Source: Silene latifolia (taxonomy: Eukaryota; Streptophyta; Magnoliopsida; Caryophyllales; Caryophyllaceae). From it: a stretch of 64,000 nt of DNA. The DNA lies in the NCBI RefSeq assembly GCF_048544455.1, contig NC_133529.1, positions 54,245,401-54,309,400 of the forward strand, given 5' to 3'. Each line of letters begins with the position of its first letter. Position 1 is the stretch's first letter. Below the pieces are notes generated by a model, which worked only from the letters and a program-made list of their open reading frames with translations, made no database searches and was not told the DNA's origin. A program made the position numbers and the translations under genes. Shown piece after piece: positions 23,899-34,459 of the stretch.

Positions 23899-25518
23899 AT
23901 GTCAAGAACTAAAGGAGCAACAAAGGCACTCAAAGCAAAGGCACTTTCAAAAAGGCAACAACTTCTTCAAACAAAGAAAGCTTCAAAGGCTTTGGTAGTT
24001 TCTAGTGCAAATTTGGAAATTCAACAACATGATCCCCCTATGGAAGCAACAACATCAACAACTCCGGTTATTGCTCAATTATCCGACTATCCGGAGGTAA
24101 TTTTCACTTCTGATTCTCATAGGGATAAATTTGTCCATTTTGCTAAGAAGACCATTATGCCTACAAAATTTATTTGTGAAAATGCCTTGACAAAGTTGGG
24201 TGGTCTTGAGCAAACCAAAGCTTTCTTTGAGGCCATGGGATTGGGTAAATTGTTTACCATGAGAGAATTGACATACCCCTCCCTCACCTTGGAATTCATA
24301 AGTTCATTGAAAGTGACTAGGGTGGAGACTAGAGAATACATCGAGTTTCGTCTTGCAAATGTGAATAGACGCATCACCTTTGATGCTTTAAGTAAGATAT
24401 TAGGCCTTAGTGATGCCCCGTACTATCATAAGATCCCCGAAAAGTATGACCCCGCTCCTCTTTGGGAGGCAATTTCCGGAAAGAAATTTGTGAGCTTTCA
24501 TGCTTGTCGTGCTCTATTAGTCCACCATCCGGGCATTAGAGTGTGGCACAAGGTCATTGGAAATACTTTGATAGCAAGAAATGGCACTAATCATCTTACC
24601 AAGCTCGATTTTATTCTTCTTGAGTCGGCCTTGAACATAGGAAGGAAGTATACTAAGCCATATAATGCTCTAAGGCTTTTGGTTGAAAGATGGCTTAATG
24701 TCGATTGTGGTAAAGAGGGCACCGCTTTTATTGTGAATGGAGGACTAGTTACCTATTTGGCCAAGCACTTTGACCCAAATTTCAACAAAGACAAAACTTA
24801 TGTAGCGGTCAAAGGATACCATCTCATTGATATGGACGCCATGATTAACAAGTTTATGTGGGTCAAGCATGATCCTCTTGACACCAACTATGGGTGGCTA
24901 ACCAATAAAGCTAGATCATTCACCTTGACTTCAAAGATTTGACGATTGAGTGTCCACCGACCAAACTACCTTCTTCCACTCACCAAGGAAGCCGAGTATA
25001 TCATTCATCAACAAAGAGTCAAAATCGAAGAGCCCTCCTCCTCCATTGTCTCACCACCCTGCCCATTCAAATATCAAGAGTTCAAACCCAAGGATGTTGA
25101 AGTAGGAAATGATTACTTGACCCTACTCATGAGAGAAATGTACCAACAAGCATATAATGATCGAGTGGATGCTTACAAGGCCCAATATCCGCCCCTCCTT
25201 CATTTAGCTAGGCAAGGACTACTTGATCCATCATGTCCTTTGCCTAGTTGGGCGGATAGGGAGGTTTTCTTTGCAAGCACATCAAGTGGTGAAAGACCGG
25301 GTGGAGAGGAGAATGTTGATGATGAAGTTGTCGATAATGAGGGTGGTGATGAAGAGGTAGGTGAAGAACAAGAGGTTCAAGAGAATTATGAAGAAGAAGA
25401 AGCTCAAGATGAGGAAGGAGAAGAAAGTGAGGAAGATCAAGGAAGTGAAAGCGGGAGTGGAGATGATTCCACTTCTATGGAGGAAAATGATAATAATGAT
25501 GATATGATGGAGGATTAG
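23899..25518 (+). pseudogene. C ORF1-like protein (resembles Athila ORF1 family)
   Basis: An ATG at 23899 opens 347 codons, then an in-frame TGA (24940-24942), then 190 more codons to TAG at 25516-25518: about 539 codons in one frame. The N-terminus is Lys/Arg-rich (KALKAKALSKRQQ); a conserved core includes YPEVIFTSDSHRDKFV, IMPTKFICENALTKLGG and ELTYPSLTLEFISSLKV followed by ITFDALSKILGL; the C-terminal ~65 residues are mostly Glu/Asp. The core resembles the Athila ORF1 family, whose function is unknown, and is homologous to the minus-strand frame in D (36013-34460). It stands where pol should be. A nuclear, nucleic-acid or chromatin role is an inference from charge distribution only. Confidence 0.7.
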
Positions 25519-27489
25519 CAAACCTTCGAGGCTCCTACACTCTTATGGTTTGTCTACTTCTTTTGTTTTCTTTATTTTATCTTGATCATAGTCTTGAGAG
25601 TCCTAGCAACACGGAGGACTAACACCTTGGCTCCATTAAGGTGTTCTTTTTATTGTTCCCACATGAAAAATACAAAATGACAATTTATAGCTTCATGCAT
25701 TGCATTTCGTGTGCATGAACTACCCCGAAATTTAAGACATTAGAAATAATGTCTATTTTGGTTTGGGGAAGTACATGCATACGCAACGGGAGGTAATCTA
25801 AATGACGCTCTCCGCCATAACAAAAACCCATGCATCATGTAGTGTAGCTTAGTATAGCTTGCATTTAGTTTAGAAATCATGCATCATACTTGCATAATTT
25901 CCTATCATATTGGTCATTGAGGACAATGCCCATACTAGTGTGGAGATGGGAAATTCTAACTTGACTTTTATTCAAATAATCCAAAAAAATCAAAACATTT
26001 TCGAAAAAATCAAAAAAATTGAAAAATTGAAAATCCAAAAAACAAGTTCATTTCCTTTGTACTGTAGTCTTGTATATATTGTTTGTATATATTGTGTTTG
26101 TCTATCCTTGTTCACATTGATCGACTACGCCACATCCGAGACATGAGGATATTGAAGACCGCATGGTATGATCTTTCCAATCTCCTTTTTCCTCTTTATG
26201 TTAATGACTATGTGGCTTTATTTTGATTGATGCGGTATAAACAATGTGAATTTAGGACTTGCATTTAGATTATTTGGCATATTAGTTGGAAGAATCATAT
26301 GCATTAGGATGTATATATGTTAGTTGCATCATGGCATGTAGTTTGCATGTTAGAAAAATTTTGTGAAACCGTCTACTTGGGAAGCTTGACAAGTGTATAT
26401 AGGCCCTAGTAGATGCTTTTTCTTCTTAAGACTTTGCTTGTTAGAATACTTGTAAAACACCCTAGGATGTGTCATGCTAGTATCCTTTGACCCATGGATT
26501 AAGGCCTAGTCAAGAGTACCTTGTGGTGTGATAACTCCTTGGCTACCTTTTATTCCAAGGTGACCTTTAAACCATGCAACCATCTTCCATGTTCTACCAT
26601 ACATTTTGTCATCAAAGGGAATGGGCACAAAAAGAAATTGTTCAAATTTGAGTTCAAGAAAAGAAAAGAAAAAGTTTGCGAATTGCATCAAAAGAAAAGA
26701 GGAGTAACAAAAATGAAAACTCCTATGCTTCAAATATAAGGCACCCTCGTTACTAATTGGGGTGACTTTGAAAATGTTCAAAAAAAATGCAAAAGTTGAA
26801 AGTTGTCAAGTATTAAAGTGCCAAAAATCAAAGAAATGGCAAAAGAAAGTGTTCTCAAATGTTATATGCCACAAGAAATTGGGGGGAAAAACAAACAACA
26901 AAAGCAAACTCCCAAATGAAACTCAAATACTATCGATCCCTTTATCCATCGTATCCATTTTTGTGCATGGTAGAGAGGGGACGACCCTTCTTCTTGTCTA
27001 GGCAAGAAGGGGAATTCCGCGATCCTCCAGTGTTTCTAATACCATAGGGAGTCTATTCTTGACAAAAGCATTTAACGATTGAGGACAAAGGTACCCTAGC
27101 TTAACACAACTTGGAGGTGATTTATTGGTATCCTTCTAGTATTTGTAGTTTGAAGAAATTTCATCTATGAAGGAGTGTGTACCCTTGAATTGCTTCCCTT
27201 GTAGATAATTTCCGCCACTTAGATGAGGAAAGTGGCTATTGTTTTGTAGATGCATCCATTACTTGATTTTGTGTGCTTTAATGTTTGGATGTGTCGCAAT
27301 TTTGGCAAGACCCACCTTGCCTTGCAAGAAGGCATCCTACCTCATGGTTGTCTTGTTGTGAGTTGAAGGGGCGGAGTGAGACCCGTTAATTGTCTCATAT
27401 TGGCTATGCTATTAGGTTAGTTTAAATAACGGTCCTAGTTTTTGTCACCTCTTTACTCGGGACGAGCAAAGGTTCGGTTTGGGGATATT
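25519..27489 (+). other. C 3' non-coding region with polypurine tracts
   Basis: No gene. It holds TTGGTTTGGGGAAGTA (about 25757-25772), A-rich runs (25975-26045; 26625-26900) and the final tract CGGTTTGGGGATATT next to the 3' LTR. The layout parallels the 3' region of A (58340-60269), so C and A share a design as well as a primer-site type. Confidence 0.7.
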
Positions 27490-28985
27490 TGATGTAACCA
27501 TTATTTGAGCGTATTTAGTCCCCTAATTAGCCTTGTTCCCATGCTTTTTAGTGCATATTTAGGTCATTTATTGTCTTTAATCCTTTGTTTTGCATATTCT
27601 TTGAGATTTTGTTCCCTTGGTAGGAACGGAGTGCAAACCTTGCATTTTCATGGCAAAATAGAGCTAAATTGATTGAATTCAATGACCAAGCATCAAAGAC
27701 AAGACAAGACTAGAAGGCCTTTGTACATATTATAGTAGATGGGCAATGATGAGGAAAGATCCTTGCATCTCCGACAAGATCCCCGAGGATTGTTGGAAGA
27801 AGAAGGAAGAAAAGAAGGAAACTGACCAAGAATCCGAGCGGCTTGACCCTCGGGACTCTCGTCCAAGAAGGCCAGAATCCAAGCGTCTGGCCAAGCAATC
27901 AACTCGTCCAACAGCCAGACGCTCGGATTGTGTTACAGCAACTTCCGTTTTCTTCTTGCTCTATGAAGGATGCGCATATTTTGGAAAGACCGGCAAAAAG
28001 GAGACCGGCATCTCTTTTGAGAGGAGCGATTCCTCAAGGACTTAATCGTCATTTAATTGAAGATTATTTGGGTTATTATTGGGAGATTGACAACCCACCA
28101 ATCAATCATCAAGTACTTCTATTATTCTTTGCTTTATTATTGGAATCATTAGTAGGTATAATTCTCTTAATCCCTTTTTAATTATTGTTAATGATCTTCA
28201 TTTATTCATCATGTATTGCTTTGTTAATGTGATTGACAACCTTGTTAACATGCTAAACTTTATAATGAGTGAGTAGTTTTCTTAACTAGGGTTAATGGGT
28301 AATTAGGGAAATCAACATGGGGAATGATTCATGCTTAATTTAATATGTTTTCATAGTTTATTGCTTGCTTGTTGTGATCTCAACTTATGCACATGTTATG
28401 TTTGATGAAATGCGAGCTTATGAATCCTTGCATTTTTTACCCATCACTTACCTTTTCAATGAGACTTGTAAGACATAAACCAACTCGAGTCTCATTAGAC
28501 CATGCATATAGTTGAGTAGGGAGGATTAAGTCGACTTGTAGGTGTTGTACAATCTAATCGATTCGGCTCCGGGAACCAAACCTTCCTAGGATTGTAAGAT
28601 ATAAACCAACTTGATCCATCACAACAATAATTGCTTGCTTATAATTTAAGAATATGTTTGTATGATCAATTACAATGAATCCCCTATGACCCCATGATAC
28701 CCTAGTGCCTTTTATCAATTGTTTACATCTCTTTTTAATCATCTTGCTTGTTTACTTTTATTGCTATTTAGTTTAGTGATCTTCTACTTCAAACCCCAAA
28801 TTGTGACACCCCTAAACACCGCTACTTACAATTGAAAATCTTACTTCAATACCCGTCCCTTGGGATCCGACCTTTACTTACCTCTTTACTAATAGTAGAG
28901 TTGTTTGTGGAGATATAAATATTGTTTTGGTCTAGGTGCTCCTAACGACAAGTAACCGAAATTAAGCTCCAAGTGAGTCCGACCA
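27490..28985 (+). repeat. C 3' LTR, lacking the TATA segment
   Basis: 1496 bp against 1744 bp in the 5' copy. The main loss corresponds to 18788-18991 of the 5' LTR, with TAA at both breakpoints; a 16-bp-scale change in the GAAGAA run and a reduced motif cluster explain the rest. It ends GACCA, followed by TSD TCGAT. Confidence 0.92.
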
Positions 28986-28990
28986 TCGAT

Positions 28991-30002
28991 CGAACGCTGT
29001 CTTTACGCGATGGAATGGATTTCCAAGTTTTCTTCTCGATCGAGTTGTTTCATTTCACTCGATCGAGAGCCTGTATATCTTAGGCGAGCCTTGAGCAATT
29101 TTCGAGATTTACTTTTGTAATTAGGATATAAGGTTATGACGGCAGTCATAATCTATCTCTCTCTCTCTTCTCTCCCCTCCTTCGACACTTTCTCTATTGT
29201 CTAGAGTTTTGCTCTTGAACCCTAATTCGAATTTTCTTACTTGTAATTGGTACTCTCTATTCTACTCTTGATCTTTAATCAATTACTAGTTCTATTGCCT
29301 ATTTTCTCTTTAACCTCTATTGTTGTTTCTTTTCTTTCATCCCTTTATTATGTTGAATATTTGCGGTTTATGTATTGTTGTTGCTTGTTCCATGATCATG
29401 CATAGCTAATTCTCCCTTGCTAAGACATAGGGGAGCCATGATTTTAAGGAAATTGTGAAATAGGTGATTAGACTTGATGCGAATTTGATCTATGTTGTTA
29501 ATCGCTACGTATAATTATTCTTGTCTTTTTGAGTCGATGCAATTAGGTAATAAATCACGGTACGCCTTGACCTAGATCGGAAGATTGGAAAAGGTAAGAC
29601 CTGTAGCGAACATTAGGGTACTCTAGTGAGGGCGAAAGCTAAGCTAGTAGTGTCTTATGGTGAATTGAGACCGGAAGGAGATATTCATTACCATGTAGAT
29701 TGAATCTGCATTGACCTGAGACCCTAGAATACGATTCATGAGAATTATGGTGAACCGATTGTCTTAGCTGCTTTCTCTCTGTTTATTGTTGTCAATTCTC
29801 TTCTTTAATTCTCTAACTCTATTTCTCTTCTTTGAGCTCCTTAGATTAGAACAATCATTCAAAAACCCCCCAAGAAACTGTGACTCAGACGGACTTAGTT
29901 TAGCAGACATTTTCCCATCTCCCTGTGGAGATCGACCCTTCTTACCGCTGACTTCTGTTAGTAGTATTAGGTATTTATTTTTGGTACCTAACGACCGTAT
30001 CA
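28991..30002 (+). repeat. A 5' LTR, second part
   Basis: It continues the 5' LTR of A after C and matches 60659-61670. The palindrome array ends at about 29066; GATATAAGG at 29125 is a TATA-like box followed by CT repeats (29155-29180). It ends CCGTATCA at 30002. Frames such as 29764-30099 (minus) and 29786-30145 (plus) are LTR sequence. Confidence 0.9.
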
Positions 30003-30007
30003 AATTT

Positions 30008-30025
30008 TGGCGCCATTTTCGGGGA
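30008..30025 (+). other. A primer binding site (tRNA-Asp type)
   Basis: TGGCGCCATTTTCGGGGA, five bases after the LTR end. It resembles the C site with three differences. Confidence 0.85.
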
Positions 30026-30064
30026 GGTGGCGCAATTTTGTTGCTTATATTAAGTTTGTCTTTC

Positions 30065-30090
30065 GTCTCAAGGAATTTATTCCTTGAGAC
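30065..30090 (+). other. Perfect 11-bp hairpin in the A leader
   Basis: GTCTCAAGGAA, loop TTTA, TTCCTTGAGAC. It lies 40 nt downstream of the primer site and ~100 nt before the gag ATG, where retroelement packaging or dimerisation signals are usually found. Function is inferred from place and shape. Confidence 0.65.
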
Positions 30091-30193
30091 TGATCTCATA
30101 TTTTTTCCAAGTGCTTTAATTAGTTTTGCAGGAAATCTGTTCTAGAAGAGAACATCGCCATACCTGCTCTTCTGTAATCTTTATTTGCTGAAC

Positions 30194-30752
30194 ATGCCGA
30201 ATATAGCCAGCCATTCAGAACCTACGGTGGATTCTCTGCCTAAAGGCTTCTTGCATCCTACTACAGATGCAGGGACCTTTGGAATCCATCCGTCTTATAT
30301 TCAGCTAGTTGAGAGAAATATCTTTAAAGGGGTCCCTTGCGAGGATCCATGTAAGCACATAGAGCTGTTTACAGAGTACTGCTCCACCATTCCTTTAGTT
30401 GTTAGGGTGACACAAGATAGGGTCAAGGGAGTCCTTTTTCCCTTTTCTTTGACTGATCACGCCCGGGAATGGTTGCGAGATTTGGACAGTGAAGTTGCCG
30501 GTGTTACTGACTGGAGTTCCCTTGCTTTAGCCTTCTACAGACGATACTTCCCACCACAGCGTACTAATGCGTTGAGAAGCCAGATTACTGCATTTGAGCA
30601 ATTGCCTACTGAAGATTTGAATGGGGCTTGGACTAGGTACAAGAGACTTGTTCGTTCTGTACTTCATCATGGCTTCAAGCGCTGGTTTCTATGTACCCAA
30701 TTCTATAATGGGTTATATCCTGACCAAAGAGCTATTCTTGACAATGCAGCCA
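30194..30752 (+). pseudogene. A gag, capsid part
   Basis: The start is the ATG at 30194 (MPNIASHSEPTVD). Motifs of the Retrotrans_gag domain are clear: SYIQLVERNIFKGVPCEDP, GVLFPFSLTDHAREWL, WSSLALAFYRRYFPP, LVRSVLHHGFKRWFL and QFYNGLYPDQRAILDNAAKG. It aligns along its length with gag of C but differs at many residues, so the two are separate families. At 30753 the reading is taken over by LTR-derived sequence and ends in a TAG at about 30785. Confidence 0.88.
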
Positions 30753-30856
30753 AGGGGAGCCATGATTTTAAGGAAATTGTGAAATAGGTGATTAGACTTG
30801 ATGCGAATTTGATCTATATTGTTAATCGCTACATATAATTGTTTTTGTCTATTTGA
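30753..30856 (+). repeat. 104-bp piece of A LTR embedded in A gag
   Basis: From AGGGGAGCCATGATTTTAAG to TCTATTTGA this matches the LTR of A at about 29431-29535 (and 61092-61202). It replaces part of gag between the NAAKG and DDQGWHLIE segments and introduces stops. The junction shares AGGGGAG with the gag sequence. Confidence 0.88.
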
Positions 30857-31370
30857 AGATGATCAAGGATGGCACCTTATTGAATAAATAGCTATTCACG
30901 TAGCTGAATATGGAAATCCTAGAGGAGGTTGGCGCGTGAATGAATCTGTGGTAGCTGAGGTGGAAAGTCCCAGTGAAAGGTTAGACATTCTGGAGGTTTT
31001 ACAAACTACGGGAGTGCATGAACAAGTTTATGCCATAACTCCGCAGGAAGTGATTTGTGGTAGATGCGGTACGGAGGAGCATGACCCTATTACTTGCATG
31101 GCGGATGTGGAGCGCGTCCGTGCTTATCAAAAATTCAAGCAAGGAGTGCCATTCTCTAAGCTATATGAATATTTAACAATGGCAAGTACCTCTAGTCCTT
31201 CTAAACCAATGCCACAACCAGTTGATACACCCTCTACAATTGGAGAGCTTGCAGAGTTGAAATCTTTAGTAATGAACTTAACACTTCAGTTCGGAAAGAA
31301 GTCCGACAAAGTTGCGCGTCTCTCATTCGCGCAAAGTCAAGTGAATCACCCACCTTGTTGTGACCCGATC
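30857..31370 (+). pseudogene. A gag, nucleocapsid part
   Basis: After DDQGWHLIE comes an in-frame TAA, then IAIHVAEYGNPRGG and, from about 30936, an open frame with the CCHC knuckle CGRCGTEEHDPITC (about 31056-31097). The knuckle binds element RNA. The frame is cut at 31370 by element D; the TSD is CGATC (31366-31370). It resumes at 39247. Confidence 0.85.
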
Positions 31371-32684
31371 TGTAACACCCCCAAATACCAGGGAGCCTTA
31401 ACAAGACCTTCCCTAGCATATAAAGGCGTTACCATCTCGGTTGCCCGAGGAAAGCAATCATCAAAAGTCGATAAAAGAACATTTATTGTTTATTACAAAT
31501 GATTAAACCAAAACTACCAATACAAAAGATACAACTCAACATCCTTATATGAACTATCTTTGACGTAACTTGTGAAAGACCCTTCCCTGCCAAGACTCCA
31601 GCTAACTTCCAAGACATCACCTGTAAGATCGACTGCTCACCATAAGGGATCACGGGCGACACAACAGAAGCAAACAGGAAACAACCACACAAGGTCAGTA
31701 ACTGCGGACAATATATCAACAATAGCCAACTCACAACAGTCACAACAAAACACACACAATATCCATCACCACTCCGATCAATCACCGTCACCGAGTGTCC
31801 ACTGGACCAGCCCTGCCAGTAGGGGACCGCAGCCGTACCCACCAAATCCCCGCTCATCATCCCGAGCGATAACCCTGTCCCATTAATGTGCACATCCCCT
31901 CCCGTGGCGGGTTCCACGGAGGGCGAAACTAGGGCGTGAAGCCACTCCCGCAAGTGACTCCACTCAGCCAGGGACGCGCCCCGAATATCACAGACAGTTA
32001 TGCAACAACAATCAACAATATAAACCAACAACCGTCACAATCATCGGCAACCAATATCACAACCAATCCAATCATACCGACGTTACAAACAACACAACAA
32101 ACGACACACTAGACAACCGACAGAAACTGAGTAGGTGAACCTACCTTTAGCCAACCGCAGCGATTCCACGATCAATCACACGACATCAACCAAGCAAGCA
32201 ATAGACCTATACAAACAGTACAATAACCCATCATAACCACTACAACCCTAACTGAAAACGACATCAACAAAGACGATGACGATGACATACCTACGCATAG
32301 CATACCGGCGTCAAGACCGCTACCCGACTCAAGCAACCCATCCCTACGGCACAAGCATCCTCAAAGGCCTCCATGGAAGGAACTAGGGTGAAGGGAAGAA
32401 GGAGAGACGATTTTTAGATTTTTAGGAAGAGACGGAAATGATTTGCGATTCTACCAAAACACGATTATAAATCCCCGCTGAAAAGACGCTACTCGATCGA
32501 GTGGCCTCTACTCGATCGAGCCTCAAGGCTACTCAATCGAGTGGCCTCGACTAGATCGAGTACCGCACACCCAAAGGCTTGCTACGTCACAAGTCATCGC
32601 TCGTAAGGTTTCCTTATAGACTAATACATGTCACTAAGGTCGGTCAACGTCAGTCAACGGGTCCCTAAAAGGACGGGTATTACA
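31371..32684 (-). repeat. D 3' LTR
   Basis: 1314 bp. It matches 37985-39241 closely except for 57 extra bp (about 31792-31848) that the other copy lacks, with CACC at the breakpoints. It contains a four-copy palindrome cluster (32490-32561) and a TATA-like GATTTATAAT on the minus strand (32463-32472). A 182-codon minus-strand frame here is LTR sequence. Confidence 0.9.
32490..32561. promoter_or_regulatory. Palindrome cluster, D 3' LTR
   Basis: Four copies (ACTCGATCGAGT, ACTCGATCGAGC, ACTCAATCGAGT, ACTAGATCGAGT) about 17-90 bp upstream of the TATA-like box in the direction of transcription. The counterpart in the 5' LTR is at 39047-39120. Confidence 0.75.
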
Positions 32685-34459
32685 GTCTTCCCTCCTTAAA
32701 AAGAAATTCGTCCGCGAAGTTCGGATCATCCTCTCCCGAACTGCACGACAAAGAACTAAAGTCAACACCACCGTTTACCCGATACAGGTCAACAAAACTG
32801 TTTAGAAATATTATCTCACTACGTATGTCTATCAACATCATCATCGTCAACCACTTAACACACGTCACACCCTCAAACCTTAACAACTACTAACTTCCTT
32901 TTAAGCTACGGCACACATATCATACACCAATACGATCAACTCGACTATCACTTATACTACTACATCGAATTACTCAAATAGGTACGAACACGATTGCAAG
33001 ACTATACATTCATTCATCACTGGGCAACAATTACCACTTACCAAAACACATAACCCAACTGATTTGTCACCAGTTCACCACGACACATGTTTCATTATAC
33101 TCAATTACCCTGACCTTAAAACACAATTCCGTTAAAATCATTAAAGTTTCAAGTCATCACTTTAAAATATCACCGAAACAAAGTATACAACCTGCTATAC
33201 CCTTCGACAATTGTTATAAACCCTTACTCAAATGTACTACAACCACACTATGGAGCTACCAAAACATATATATGACACTATAAAACACACATATGAAACT
33301 ATTGAAGCAATTATTCACATACTTAAAAATACCACAAAATACCGTAACATTGCTATAATTACATTATTTTTCTTTTGCGACATTACTCTTCCCCTCTTAA
33401 AAGGAACTTCGTCCCCGAAGTTCACCATCAAAGAACTTCCCTATCCCTCAGACCGTCACAAACAGCACTACTTTGACATTACTCACAACCATAAACAACA
33501 TTAATTCACACAAATACTACCTACTAAAGGACATTACGTGATTTCAACTCACACAAAAGTAGATCATTGAAATTACGTACTACATCATGGTTTTGTACAT
33601 TGTGACAAACTAGCAGCAACCCAATAATTATATATATTATACAACCATACTGAACAAGTGAGAATATTATAAACATAGGATTCGATTAAACCACGACATA
33701 TGGTACCCGCATGAGAATTACAAGGTGATACAAATACCACTAAAACCGCATGAAGTAATCAAAATCCCTATCCGACACATGACAAAAACAACACTTTCTT
33801 GACATTACTTAACCGCGACTTACAAGATATAGGTATATATACAAATATGAACTCAAACAACATCACTTGCACACCAATTTCCTGCAACAATGTGTCTCAT
33901 CGTTTTGACGCACCTATCTGGTATAAAACTTCACTCATACTCAACCACAAGTTAATATAAGACCAACGGTGAAGCTACAACATGTTACTAAACGCCAACA
34001 ACCATGACCAATACAAAAACATCCAAAAATATGAAGATTCAAATAATTTAAACATCGAATTGTGCCTGTAACAGTGACACTCGATCGAGTTGGTCAGGCA
34101 CTCGATCGAGCTGCCCCTACTCGATCGAGTCCATTAGCTACTCGACCGAGTAGCCCGAGATCAGAATACCCCTCAAGATGACACACCTGCAGCTACTCGA
34201 TCGAGTGAGGGGCACTCGATCGAGTTGCCACAAGTCAAAAAGTGCCCGGAACTCCAAACACAAGATATATAATCACATAAATACGAGTCGGGATGATAAC
34301 CCGACCCACAAATCCTATAAAACAAGTCCAGAAATACACGAGTACGGCCTTATGGCTGCCGATACAAACCAAGTCCAAAAGTACCAACCGAAAACAAATT
34401 AATATCCATCATAAACTACGAACATAAAAGAAGGAAATGGAGTATCATCACTCCTGCTG
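32685..34459 (-). other. D 3' non-coding region
   Basis: It begins with the polypurine tract complement (GTCTTCCCTCCTT) and has no recognised gene. A six-copy palindrome cluster lies at 34079-34226 (ACTCGATCGAGT and ACTCGACCGAGT), just downstream of the ORF1-like stop. Confidence 0.7.

Larger units (their letters stand above)
18179..28985 (+). mobile_element. C: non-autonomous Athila-like element (gag-protease plus ORF1-like, no pol)
   Basis: LTRs at 18179-19922 (1744 bp) and 27490-28985 (1496 bp) start TGATGTRACC and end GACCA. The TSD TCGAT is exact (18174-18178, 28986-28990), and the uninterrupted site is visible at about 60650-60665 in the other LTR of A. Primer site TGGCGCCGTTGTCGGGGA and final tract GGTTTGGGGATATT are present. 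The internal region has gag-protease and an ORF1-like gene; RT, RNase H and integrase are absent with no trace left, so C would have depended on another element's pol. Confidence 0.9.

Noticed and set aside
31483..32031. 182-codon minus-strand open frame
   Set aside because: It lies within the 3' LTR of D and crosses its edge-to-core sequence. The matching region of the 5' LTR lacks 57 bp and is not open over the same span. No recognised domain.
33232..33504. 90-codon plus-strand frame in D
   Set aside because: Opposite strand to the element, composition as the surrounding non-coding DNA, no domain.
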